From the NCBI RefSeq assembly GCF_048388525.1, contig NZ_DBGCTQ010000022.1:1-20478 (forward strand): DNA of 20,478 nucleotides, given 5' to 3'. The translations under genes and the position numbers were made by a program. The stretch's first letter is position 1. Each line of letters opens with the position of its first letter. This DNA is from BQOK01 sp048388525. GTDB taxonomy: Bacteria > Bacillota > Clostridia > Oscillospirales > Ruminococcaceae. This document shows positions 14,489 to 20,478 of this stretch, one piece after another. The notes beneath the pieces are model-generated. The model was not told the origin of the DNA. It was given only the letters and a program-made list of their open reading frames with translations, and made no database searches.

Positions 14489-15523
14489 ATGTTAGCTTAT
14501 ACCTACACCGGGCCCGGCCGGTTCGGCCTGCTGGAAAAGCCAAAGCCTGTTTTGCTGGACCCGCGGGATGCGATCGTGCGGGTAAGCCTGGCCAGCATCT
14601 GCACCAGCGATCTGCACATCAAACACGGCAGCGTGCCCCGGGCGGTGCCCGGCGTCACGGTGGGCCACGAGTTGGTGGGCGTTGTGGAGCAGGCGGGGGC
14701 CGCTGTGACCGCAGTGGCCCCCGGCGACCGGGTCGCCGTGAATGTGGAAACCTTTTGTGGCCAGTGCTTTTTCTGCCGGCAGGGCTATGTGAACAACTGC
14801 ACCGACCCGGACGGCGGGTGGGCGCTGGGCTGCCGGATCGACGGCGGCCTGGCTGAATATGTGCGGGTGCCCCACGCTAACCAGGGCCTGACCCCCATCC
14901 CGGCGGGTGTGAGCGACCGGCAGGCCCTGTTCGTGGGCGATTTGCTGGCCACCGGCTTTTGGGCGGCCCGCATCTCCGAGATAACTCCGGCCGACACGGT
15001 GCTTCTGATCGGGGCCGGGCCCACCGGCCTTTGCACCCTGGAATGCGTGCTGCTAAAGCAGCCCCAAAGGGTCATCGTGTGCGAAAAAGATCCCGCGCGG
15101 CGCCGGTTCGTGCGCCTGCATTACCCCCACGTCCTCACGGTGGGGCCGGAACACGCAGCAGCTTTTGTGCGCGCCAACAGCCCGCACGGCGGTGCCGACC
15201 GGGTGATCGAGGCCGCGGGCGGCCCCGCCACCTTCCAGCTGGCCTGGCAGTGCGCCCGCCCGAACGCCATCGTCACGGTAGTCGCCCTTTACAGCGAGCC
15301 GCAGCTGCTGCCATTGCCCCACATGTACGGCAAGAACCTGACCTTCAAGACCGGCGGGGTCGACGGCTGCGATTGCCCGGAAATCCTTGGGCTGATTGCC
15401 GCCGGCAGGCTCAACACCCTTTCCCTGATTACCCACACCTACCCCCTGTGCCAGGTGGATGCGGCCTTTGATCTGTTTGAAAACCGCCGGGGCGGCGTGA
15501 TCAAGGTGGCCGTTACTCCCTGA
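14489..15523 (+). CDS. zinc-dependent medium-chain alcohol dehydrogenase
   Basis: A 344-residue cytoplasmic NAD(P)-dependent dehydrogenase of the zinc MDR superfamily. Catalytic-zinc ligands are visible as Cys38 (SICTSDLH), His60 and Glu61 (VGHE), and probably Asp151 (GDLLATGFWAA). The structural-zinc cysteines are Cys90, Cys93, Cys96 and Cys104 (CGQCFFC...C). The nucleotide-binding GAGPTG is at 175-180. Substrate cannot be fixed; secondary alcohols, diols, threonine or sugar alcohols are all known in this group. The start is the second of two nearby ATGs (14489), because GGGAGG is eight bases from it and only two from the ATG at 14483. It is monocistronic with its own promoter and terminator and divergent from panE. 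Confidence 0.9.
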   Translation: MLAYTYTGPGRFGLLEKPKPVLLDPRDAIVRVSLASICTSDLHIKHGSVPRAVPGVTVGHELVGVVEQAGAAVTAVAPGDRVAVNVETFCGQCFFCRQGYVNNCTDPDGGWALGCRIDGGLAEYVRVPHANQGLTPIPAGVSDRQALFVGDLLATGFWAARISEITPADTVLLIGAGPTGLCTLECVLLKQPQRVIVCEKDPARRRFVRLHYPHVLTVGPEHAAAFVRANSPHGGADRVIEAAGGPATFQLAWQCARPNAIVTVVALYSEPQLLPLPHMYGKNLTFKTGGVDGCDCPEILGLIAAGRLNTLSLITHTYPLCQVDAAFDLFENRRGGVIKVAVTP

Positions 15524-15547
15524 TCTTCGCCGTGTATTTTTTCAAAA

Positions 15548-15590
15548 AGCCGCCCCGCGAAGCTTTGCGCTTCGCGGGGCGGCTCCCTTT
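15548..15590. terminator. strong bidirectional terminator
   Basis: A 15-pair perfect stem (15548-15562 with 15570-15584) with a seven-base loop. On the minus strand it is followed by five T, and on the plus strand by CCCTTTT. It ends the alcohol dehydrogenase transcript and, in the other direction, the old catalase gene. Confidence 0.9.
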
Positions 15591-15619
15591 TGCCGTGTTT
15601 GAAACGGGCCGGCACCGGG

Positions 15620-16090
15620 TCACAGGGTGGCCTGCACCAGCGCCCTGTGGTCGCCTTTGGCCAGCTCGCTGACCCGCTCCATATCAAGGCCCAGTGCCTC
15701 GGTCATACGGCGGCCGTACTCCGGGTCCGCCCAGCAGCAATGCACCGCGTGGCGGTACTTCACGTTTTCGGTCACCTGGGCGATGTTCCGGGCGGTGTTC
15801 TCGATCAAAAGCGCCCGTTTCTCCTCGGTCATCACCCTCCACAGATCGCCCCCCGCCCGGAAGCAGTCGTCGGTGGGATCATCCTGCGGGTCATAGGCAT
15901 ACAGCGCGCCCGCAAGATCCAGCGGCGGCTCCATCACGTCGGGCTGGGCCGCCCACTCACCCTGGCTGTTGGGAGAATAGGCCGGCGCCCCGCCGTAGTT
16001 GCCGTCGGTGCGCATCAGGCCGTCCCGGTGGTAGTCGTGCACCTCCACCCTGGGCCGGTTCACCGGGATTTGGTTGTAATTGACTCCCAG
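15620..16090 (-). pseudogene. catalase, C-terminal remnant
   Basis: About 157 residues match the C-terminal part of monofunctional haem catalase: LGVNYNQIPVNRP, VHDYHRDGLMR, NYGGAPAYSPNS, DDF/CF.AGG.LWR, and the EEK.ALIENTA...V...I/VKYRHAVHC.WADPEYG.R stretch. A complete catalase has about 480-500 residues, so the first two thirds, including the catalytic His and Asn and the haem-ligand Tyr, are missing. Homology stops sharply at about 16090. From there on the sequence is AT-rich and holds a 20-bp inverted repeat, and the only available ATG (16123) lies in that repeat's arm with no ribosome binding site. The gene was cut by insertion or deletion; its original terminator (15548-15590) is still there. 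It is not expected to make an active enzyme. Confidence 0.92.
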
Positions 16091-16106
16091 GCAAGAAAAA
16101 AATTCA

Positions 16107-16159
16107 AAAAGATAAAGAGCCATCCAGAATGAAAGCTCTTGGATGGCTCTTTATCTTTT
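16107..16159. repeat. 20-bp perfect inverted repeat in AT-rich scar (terminator-like)
   Basis: Bases 16107-16126 and 16140-16159 are exact inverted copies separated by 13 bases. On the minus strand the hairpin is followed by TTTTTGAATTTTTTT, and on the plus strand it ends in TTTT, so it would act as an intrinsic terminator in at least the minus direction. The whole stretch 16091-16260 is clearly AT-richer than all surrounding DNA and has no recognisable gene; it could be the end of a lost mobile element. Confidence 0.8.
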
Positions 16160-16254
16160 CACTTAGCCTCAACTTATTCCATACCTTTTCATTCTATTTC
16201 ATAATTCTCGGATTCTATAAGCCACAAACAAGACACAAATTTGCAAGTCCGCAC

Positions 16255-16301
16255 AAAAAGAAAGAACCCGCATCGTGAAAAACGGCTTCACAATGCGGGT
16301 T
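16255..16301 (-). terminator. terminator of tRNA-Thr
   Basis: AACCCGCAT (16265-16273) pairs with ATGCGGGTT (16293-16301), and the inner TGAA/TTCA extends the stem. On the minus strand CTTTCTTTTTG follows. It begins three bases after the encoded CCA of the tRNA. Confidence 0.85.
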
Positions 16302-16304
16302 TTT

Positions 16305-16380
16305 TGGAGCCGGCAGACGGACTCGAACCCCCGACCTGCTGATTACAAATCAGCTGCACTACCAACTGTGCTATGCCGGC
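16305..16380 (-). tRNA. trnT-UGU: tRNA-Thr (anticodon UGU)
   Basis: A 73-base cloverleaf with encoded 3' CCA (16307-16305). The acceptor stem is GCCGGCA with TGCCGGC, and the discriminator base is U. The anticodon arm is GCTGA-TTTGTAA-TCAGC, giving anticodon TGT (reads ACA and related Thr codons). The T arm contains GGTTCGAGTCC. It has its own promoter and terminator and lies beside the AT-rich catalase scar. Confidence 0.97.
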
Positions 16381-16414
16381 ATCTTCGCGGCGGGCTTTTG
16401 CCGCCGCGGTCTTT

Positions 16415-16443
16415 ATTATAGCAAACTTTTCAGCCGTGGGCAA
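16415..16443 (-). promoter_or_regulatory. promoter of tRNA-Thr
   Basis: On the minus strand TTGCCC (16443-16438), 17 bases, then TATAAT (16420-16415) with an extended TGC in front. Transcription would begin near 16408, 28 bases before the tRNA. The -35 box lies within the last codons of the oxidoreductase gene. The short leader holds a GC hairpin (CGCGGCGG/CCGCCGCG). Confidence 0.75.
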
Positions 16444-17485
16444 GGGGCTTTTCCGCCGCGGCCTGCGCCAGCTCCAGCAGGGTGCGCTCGGTGCGCACAG
16501 CCTGTGCCAGGGTGCAGCAGCCCTCGCCCGGCCGCCCCTCGATCAGATCCAAAAACGCCGAGGCCTGCCGGCTGAACCACTGCGCCGGCCCGTCGGCGGC
16601 ATAATCCTCCCGCACCGCCTGCTCCTGCGGGGCGTAGGCCCCGGCCCTTTCCTTGGGCCAGAACCACAGTTTCCCGCTGTTCAGGTGAGCTCGGATCAGG
16701 CCGCCCTCGCCGCTGATTTTCAGGTGCGCGCCGTCCATTCCCACCCGGCTGGTGGAAAAGCTGCATACCTCGCCCTTCTCCCCCTGGCCGCAGAACAAAA
16801 AAGCGTCGTCGTTCTCCACCTGGGTGCGGCCCGCGCCGTCTGCTGGGCGCTCGCGCAGAAAGGTGGCCCCAAAGCCCGCGGCGCGCACCAGCTGCACCCC
16901 GGCGGTAAAGCCGGCCAGATCCAGCAGATGGCTGCCAAAGTCGCCCAGCGCCCCGCTGCCCGAGGCCTCCTGCCGCATGCGCCATTCCAAAGGCAGGCGG
17001 GGATCCGCCAGGCGCGCGCCGCCGTGCTCGGCCTCAAAGCAGTAGACCCGGCCCATGCGCTCCTTCACCAGGGCGCGTACCCGCCGCATCAGGGCGGAGT
17101 GGCGGCACACATAGCCCACCATCACGGGCTTTCCCTCACAGCGCGTCAGCAGCCGCTCCTCCTGCCCAGACGCCGCGAATTCCAGCCCCAGGGGTTTTTC
17201 CAGCAGCACCGCCTTGCCCCGCTTTACCGCCTGTTCCAGGTAGCTCAAATGGGTGTCGTTGGGGGTGCAGATCACCACCGCGTCCGCCCTGTCGTACACC
17301 GCGTCCGCGCTGCCGCAGACCACCTGCTCTCCCAGCCCGTGGGCTGCGGCCAGCCGCCGCGCGCTCGCCTGGGTGCGGCTGTAAACGGCTGTAACGGCAC
17401 AGCGCCCGTCAGCCAAAAAGCCCTCCACATGTTCGTCGGCAATGGCCACGGTGGCCCCCGCCCCAATGATCCCGATCCGAATCAT
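16430..17485 (-). CDS. Gfo/Idh/MocA family oxidoreductase
   Basis: A 351-residue NAD(P)-dependent dehydrogenase. The Rossmann fold begins at IRIGIIGAGAT (2-12), CTPNDTHL is at 73-80, and the family motif EKPLG is at 96-100, with Lys97 the expected catalytic lysine. The second domain has GALGDFGSHLLDL (178-190), with Asp182 and His186 at the usual substrate positions. Members act on sugars, inositols and similar polyols; the substrate here is unknown. ATG 17485 overlaps the ksgA stop as ATGA, with GAGGGGG upstream, so translation is coupled to ksgA. A longer open frame beyond 17485 is only the shadow of ksgA. Its 3' end carries the -35 box of the tRNA promoter. Confidence 0.92.
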   Translation of the reverse strand: MIRIGIIGAGATVAIADEHVEGFLADGRCAVTAVYSRTQASARRLAAAHGLGEQVVCGSADAVYDRADAVVICTPNDTHLSYLEQAVKRGKAVLLEKPLGLEFAASGQEERLLTRCEGKPVMVGYVCRHSALMRRVRALVKERMGRVYCFEAEHGGARLADPRLPLEWRMRQEASGSGALGDFGSHLLDLAGFTAGVQLVRAAGFGATFLRERPADGAGRTQVENDDAFLFCGQGEKGEVCSFSTSRVGMDGAHLKISGEGGLIRAHLNSGKLWFWPKERAGAYAPQEQAVREDYAADGPAQWFSRQASAFLDLIEGRPGEGCCTLAQAVRTERTLLELAQAAAEKPLAHG

Positions 17486-18345
17486 ACCATTTTCCCCCTC
17501 AATGCCCTTTGCAGGGCGCAAAAGTCCTGCAGGGTAAGCTGCTCCGGGCGCGCCGCGGGCGGCAGGCCTGCAGCTGCCAGCGCGGCGTTCACCCGCTCTT
17601 TTGCAAGACCCAGCCCCGCGCTGATGGAATTTGCCGCTGTTTTGCGCCGCTGCCCAAAGGCCGCCCGCACCAGCCGGAAGTATTCTGCCTCGTCCGGCGT
17701 GTCCACCGCGGCGGCCGGCCGCACCGCCAGCTGGATCACCGCGCTGGTCACCCTGGGGGGCGGGTAAAAGCTGCCCGGCTGCACCGTGAACAGCAGCCTG
17801 GGGGCGGCGTAATAGGCCACCGCGTAGCTGATCGCCCCCGCTTCGCGGGTGCCGGGCGCGGCGGTAATGCGCTGCGCCGCCTCTCTCTGCACCATCACGG
17901 TGATCTGCTCCACCGGCAGCTTTTCCTCCAACAGGCGCATCAGGATGGGGCTGGTAATGTAGTAAGGCAGGTTTGCGCATACTGCCACCCGCAGCCCGGC
18001 AAATTTTTCGGCGATCAGCGCCCGCAGGTCAGCTTTCAGCACATCCTGCAGCACGATCTCCACATTCGAAAATCCGGCCAGGGTTTCCTTTAAAAGGGCG
18101 GGCAGGCGGGCGTCTACCTCCACAGCCACCACCTTGTCGGCCCGCAGGGCCAGTTCTTTGGTGAGCACGCCGATGCCGGGCCCGATCTCCAGCACGCCCC
18201 ACCCCGGCCCAATGCCCGCAGCCTCGGCTATTTTTGGGCAGATGCCCGGGTTTACGATAAAATTCTGCCCAAACCCCTTCGAGAGGGTAAAGCCATGCCG
18301 GGCGCACAGCTCCCGGATCACCGCGATGTCCGTGAGGGTTGGCAT
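17482..18345 (-). CDS. ksgA: 16S rRNA (adenine1518-N6/adenine1519-N6)-dimethyltransferase
   Basis: A 287-residue SAM-dependent enzyme that dimethylates two adjacent adenines in the 3' hairpin of 16S rRNA during small-subunit maturation. Features are the N-terminal KGFGQNFIVNP (23-33), SAM motif EIGPGIG (53-59), the acidic ribose-binding Glu76 in VAVEVD, Asp101, and motif IV NLPYYI (125-130). The C-terminal domain includes FYPPPRVTSAVI and AAFGQRRKT. The start at 18345 gives MPTLTD, with the purine-rich AAGGCGGTGG a few bases upstream; about 285 residues is normal. It follows a terminator, so it should have its own promoter, but I could not identify a convincing one in 18346-18385. It overlaps the downstream oxidoreductase by four bases. 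Confidence 0.96.
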   Translation of the reverse strand: MPTLTDIAVIRELCARHGFTLSKGFGQNFIVNPGICPKIAEAAGIGPGWGVLEIGPGIGVLTKELALRADKVVAVEVDARLPALLKETLAGFSNVEIVLQDVLKADLRALIAEKFAGLRVAVCANLPYYITSPILMRLLEEKLPVEQITVMVQREAAQRITAAPGTREAGAISYAVAYYAAPRLLFTVQPGSFYPPPRVTSAVIQLAVRPAAAVDTPDEAEYFRLVRAAFGQRRKTAANSISAGLGLAKERVNAALAAAGLPPAARPEQLTLQDFCALQRALRGKMV

Positions 18346-18385
18346 GGGTTGCCACCGCCTTTCCAAAATCACATTGCGCTCAAAA

Positions 18386-18440
18386 CAAAAAGGCGGCGCC
18401 CCCCGGCCGCGCCGGGCGCGGGCAGGGGTGCCGCCCTTTT
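18386..18440 (-). terminator. terminator of the S41 peptidase gene
   Basis: On the minus strand GGCGGC...CCCC pairs with GGGG...GCCGCC (arms at about 18425-18436 and 18391-18403), with a GC-rich loop that can fold further. TTTTTGTTTTG follows. It lies about 25 bases after the stop. Confidence 0.8.
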
Positions 18441-18462
18441 GTCCAAGGTTTCTCCGCCGGTC

Positions 18463-19803
18463 TCAATCCTCGTTGGAGGCCGCGGAGCTGCCGGCAGCGG
18501 ACGAGGGCTCGCCTGTGGCCGAAGCCGCCTCTCCCCCGCCGTCAGGCTCTCCGCTCTCACTGCCTGGGCCGCTCTCCCCCTCGCCGGCAGAACCGTCGGT
18601 CGGGCCGCCGCCTGTCAGGGTCTTTGCCGTACCCAGGGCCTTCTGCAGCTGCACATCGTTCTCCAGTGTCAGCTCGCCGCCCTCGGCATCCACCTTTTGG
18701 GCCGCCTCCACATCCACGGCAAGCCCGGTGCCGTCAAAGCTCTCGCCGGTGCCGGTCAGCATTTTGGCCACCGTAATCACCACGGCGCTGCCGTCCGACA
18801 TGCGGTACGGCTCGGCCTGGATGGTGCCCTTGCCCATGGTGTTCGCCCCCACCAGCTGAGCGCCGTTGTACTGGCGCAGGCTGGCGGCAAACAACTCGGC
18901 GCTGCTGGCTGTGCCCTTGTTTACCAGCACCACCATGGGCAGGCTGATGCTGGAATCATCGCTCTCGCCCAGCAGCTTGCGGTCGCCGGTCTTGTACTCG
19001 GCATAAACCAGATCCCCCTTGGGCGCCAACATATCAATGCAGTCCACCGCGGCGCTCAAAAGGCCGCCCGCGTTGTCGCGCACGTCGAACACAAGCGCTT
19101 TCACGCCCTGGTCCTGCAGCTCGTTCACTGCGCGGCTGAACTGGTTCAGGGTGGTGCTGTCGAACCGCAGGATGCGCACATAGCCGTAGCCCTCTTCCAG
19201 CTGCTGCCAGGTCACGCTGGGGATCACATACTTGCTGCGGTTTACGGTAAAGTCGCTGGTGGTGGAGTCGGGCGCCATATAGCTCACGGTCACCTCGGTG
19301 CCCGCCTCGCCCCGCAGCTTTGCCACCACGTTGTCACGGGTCATGCCCTTCACCTCGGCGCCGTCGATGGCGGTAATGAACCCGCCCACCTCCAGGCTCA
19401 GCTCCTCGGCGGGGCTGCCCGCGTACACCTCGGTAATGCGCGCATAGCCGGAGGAATCCTTCACCACATCCACGCCAATGCCCAGCAGGTTGCCGTTCTG
19501 GATGTCCAGCAGCTCCGCATACTGTTTGGCGCTGTAATAGCTGGCGTTCTTGTCGCCGATGCCCAGCACGTACCCGTAGGCGATCATGTCGTTCAGGGTC
19601 GTGTCCTGGATGTCGCCATAATAGTTGGCGCGCACGTATTTGTCGATCTCCGAGAGCTTGGAATACATGCTCTCCTTCTCTTTGACCGAGGGGATGGTCT
19701 GATCAAACAACTGGCGCGCCAGGATCATGGTCACCGAAAAGGTGACCGTCATGGCGATGATGGCGATGGTGATGGCCAGGCTCACGCTGATTTTTTTGTT
19801 CAT
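18463..19803 (-). CDS. S41 C-terminal processing peptidase (CtpA-like)
   Basis: A 446-residue membrane-anchored serine protease acting outside the membrane. Residues 7-29 are a single hydrophobic helix (signal anchor). A PDZ domain spans about 105-185 (LLGIGVDV, AGSPAEELSLEVGGFITAIDG). The protease core includes GYVRILRF (207-214), RDNAGGLL (242-249), VNKGTASSAEL with the likely nucleophile Ser300, and GKGTIQ with Lys325 as general base. After about residue 395 the tail is a low-complexity Gly/Ser/Glu/Ala stretch of about 50 residues, probably disordered. GGAGG lies eight bases before the ATG. It follows the M23 peptidase and a mini-protein gene; S41 and M23 genes are often neighbours in clostridia near division genes. 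A role in cleaving envelope or hydrolase proteins is inference. Confidence 0.94.
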   Translation of the reverse strand: MNKKISVSLAITIAIIAMTVTFSVTMILARQLFDQTIPSVKEKESMYSKLSEIDKYVRANYYGDIQDTTLNDMIAYGYVLGIGDKNASYYSAKQYAELLDIQNGNLLGIGVDVVKDSSGYARITEVYAGSPAEELSLEVGGFITAIDGAEVKGMTRDNVVAKLRGEAGTEVTVSYMAPDSTTSDFTVNRSKYVIPSVTWQQLEEGYGYVRILRFDSTTLNQFSRAVNELQDQGVKALVFDVRDNAGGLLSAAVDCIDMLAPKGDLVYAEYKTGDRKLLGESDDSSISLPMVVLVNKGTASSAELFAASLRQYNGAQLVGANTMGKGTIQAEPYRMSDGSAVVITVAKMLTGTGESFDGTGLAVDVEAAQKVDAEGGELTLENDVQLQKALGTAKTLTGGGPTDGSAGEGESGPGSESGEPDGGGEAASATGEPSSAAGSSAASNED

Positions 19804-19828
19804 ACGCTTTTCCTCCGGGGGTATAGAT

Positions 19829-19936
19829 TCAGATGCCGTAGGCGATCTGGGAAATGACCCCGCTGAACAGGGTCAGGACCATAAGGCCCACGATCACAAG
19901 GCATGCGATGCGCACGCCGCGCTTTCCGTTCTTCAT
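19829..19936 (-). CDS. 35-residue membrane mini-protein, unknown function
   Basis: An unlisted small frame that exactly fills the gap between the M23 and S41 peptidase genes. It starts at ATG 19936 and stops with TGA at 19829, 25 bases before the S41 start. The peptide has a basic N-terminus (MKNGKRGVR), one hydrophobic helix (IACLVIVGLMVLTLFSGVIS) and a short end QIAYGI. A purine-rich GGAGAGAG lies 10-14 bases upstream. The basic-then-hydrophobic layout predicts a single-span inner-membrane protein. The same-strand position within a tight operon supports it being real. I do not recognise a family. It could be a partner or regulator of one of the two peptidases. Confidence 0.65.
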   Translation of the reverse strand: MKNGKRGVRIACLVIVGLMVLTLFSGVISQIAYGI

Positions 19937-19961
19937 CGTACCGTCACTCTCTCCTTCGCGT

Positions 19962-20478
19962 TCAGGGGCTGGCATAGCTCAGGGGGTTTTGCCGCACGCC
20001 GTTGATCTGCACCTCCCAGTGCAGGTGGTTGCCCGTGGAATTGCCGGTGGAGCCCACATAGCCGATCACGTCGCCCTGGCTCACCTGCTGGCCCACCCCC
20101 ACCGCAATGCTGCTCATGTGGGCGTAAACTGTGGTAACGCCGTCGCCGTTGTCCAGCATGACCACGTTGCCGTAGGTCCAGTGCCCGGTCGTGGACTTGA
20201 CCGCGCCGTCGTGAGCCGCCAGAATGGGCGTGCCCTTGGGGGCGCGCACATCAATACCGCTGTGCCCGCTGGTGATGTAACCGCCCAGGTTCTGGGTGCC
20301 GCCGAAATAGGTGGTGATCTCCCCATAGCCGGGCAGCGGCCAGATAAAGCCCTCGGCGCACACGCCGCTGCCGCTGGAGGAATTTTGCCGCACCCAGGCA
20401 TCGAACTCGGCCTGCGCCTTTTCGTACTGCTTTTTGGTCTCGGCCACCACCGCGCCCTGGGCCTCGGCGTCCGCAGCG
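19962..20478 (-). CDS. M23 family metallopeptidase (EnvC/LytM type), 5' end outside window
   Basis: The C-terminal 171 residues of a secreted or envelope-bound peptidoglycan endopeptidase; the frame stays open to the window edge, so the start is not seen. The visible part begins with an Ala/Glu/Gln/Lys-rich stretch (AEAQGAVVAETKKQYEKAQAEFDAW) typical of the end of a coiled coil, here only partly shown. The LytM domain opens at FIWPLPGYGEITTYFGG, with zinc ligands in HSGIDV and HLHWEV and the extra YAHMS motif, so it appears catalytically intact. The coiled coil plus M23 order matches EnvC-like murein hydrolases or their activators. Internal GTG codons such as 20450 are not starts. It lies 25 bases before the mini-protein gene and upstream of the S41 peptidase. 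Confidence 0.93.
   Translation of the reverse strand, partial: AADAEAQGAVVAETKKQYEKAQAEFDAWVRQNSSSGSGVCAEGFIWPLPGYGEITTYFGGTQNLGGYITSGHSGIDVRAPKGTPILAAHDGAVKSTTGHWTYGNVVMLDNGDGVTTVYAHMSSIAVGVGQQVSQGDVIGYVGSTGNSTGNHLHWEVQINGVRQNPLSYASP

Noticed and set aside
15620..16123. A complete small 167-residue catalase-like gene
   Set aside because: Its ATG lies in the arm of an inverted repeat with no ribosome binding site and the protein lacks the haem and catalytic parts; it is a remnant.
16107..16159. CRISPR repeat or riboswitch at the AT-rich inverted repeat
   Set aside because: There is only one hairpin, with no repeat-spacer series and no aptamer-like conserved core; a terminator or element end fits better.
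17486..17980. N-terminal extension of the oxidoreductase frame
   Set aside because: It is the out-of-frame reading of ksgA; the Rossmann motif starts right after ATG 17485.
18295..19857. A 520-codon plus-strand open frame opposite the S41 peptidase
   Set aside because: It is an antisense shadow of a gene with an intact PDZ and protease core.

Overview
The window is GC-rich DNA (roughly 60-65% G+C by eye) from what looks like an anaerobic, low-branching Firmicute, most likely a high-GC gut Oscillospiraceae/Ruminococcaceae-type bacterium. The reasons are a glycyl-radical pyruvate formate-lyase system with a ZTP-riboswitch leader, sigma-A-type promoters (TTGACT-17-TATACT and similar), strong AGGAGG-type ribosome binding sites, several GTG/TTG starts, a Gram-positive style D,D-carboxypeptidase, and an M23 peptidase next to an S41 peptidase. 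The species assignment is inference. Almost every gene is on the minus strand, so the layout below is easiest to read from high to low coordinates.

Right end (20478-16305, minus): the C-terminal part of a secreted/envelope M23 peptidase, a previously unlisted 35-residue membrane mini-protein, and an S41 C-terminal processing peptidase closed by a terminator. Next come ksgA (16S rRNA dimethyltransferase) and a Gfo/Idh/MocA oxidoreductase joined by an ATGA overlap, and then tRNA-Thr(UGU) with its own promoter and terminator.

16300-15548: an AT-rich scar holding a 20-bp perfect inverted repeat, then the C-terminal remnant of a catalase that has lost its haem and catalytic part, then a strong bidirectional terminator. 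15523-13391: a plus-strand zinc alcohol dehydrogenase diverging from a ketopantoate reductase (panE) that is broken by a single missing G in a run of G. The panE gene converges with a 5-formyl-THF cyclo-ligase gene. 12746-11091: divergent promoters, then a D-Ala-D-Ala carboxypeptidase-like protein with an altered third motif (KMG in place of KTG), then a terminator.

11011-3365 (minus): one operon for a modified sugar polymer. The order is promoter, sugar aminotransferase (DegT/FdtB-like), cupin of the FdtA/QdtA group, RfbC epimerase, Wzm permease, Wzt ATPase, an internal terminator, then two paralogous double-module family-2 glycosyltransferases. The logical product is an aminodeoxyhexose-containing surface glycan that is made in the cytoplasm and exported by the Wzm/Wzt ABC transporter. 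The genes for dTDP-4-keto-6-deoxyglucose supply (rmlA/rmlB) are not in the window.

Left end (3291-31, minus): a near-consensus promoter, a ZTP (pfl-motif) riboswitch merged with an intrinsic terminator, pflB (pyruvate formate-lyase) and pflA (its activating enzyme). This ties formate production to the folate/purine one-carbon state. I did not find a clearly new system. The most rewarding items are the riboswitch leader, the variant sugar operon with its internal terminator, the mini-protein, and the catalase scar beside the tRNA.
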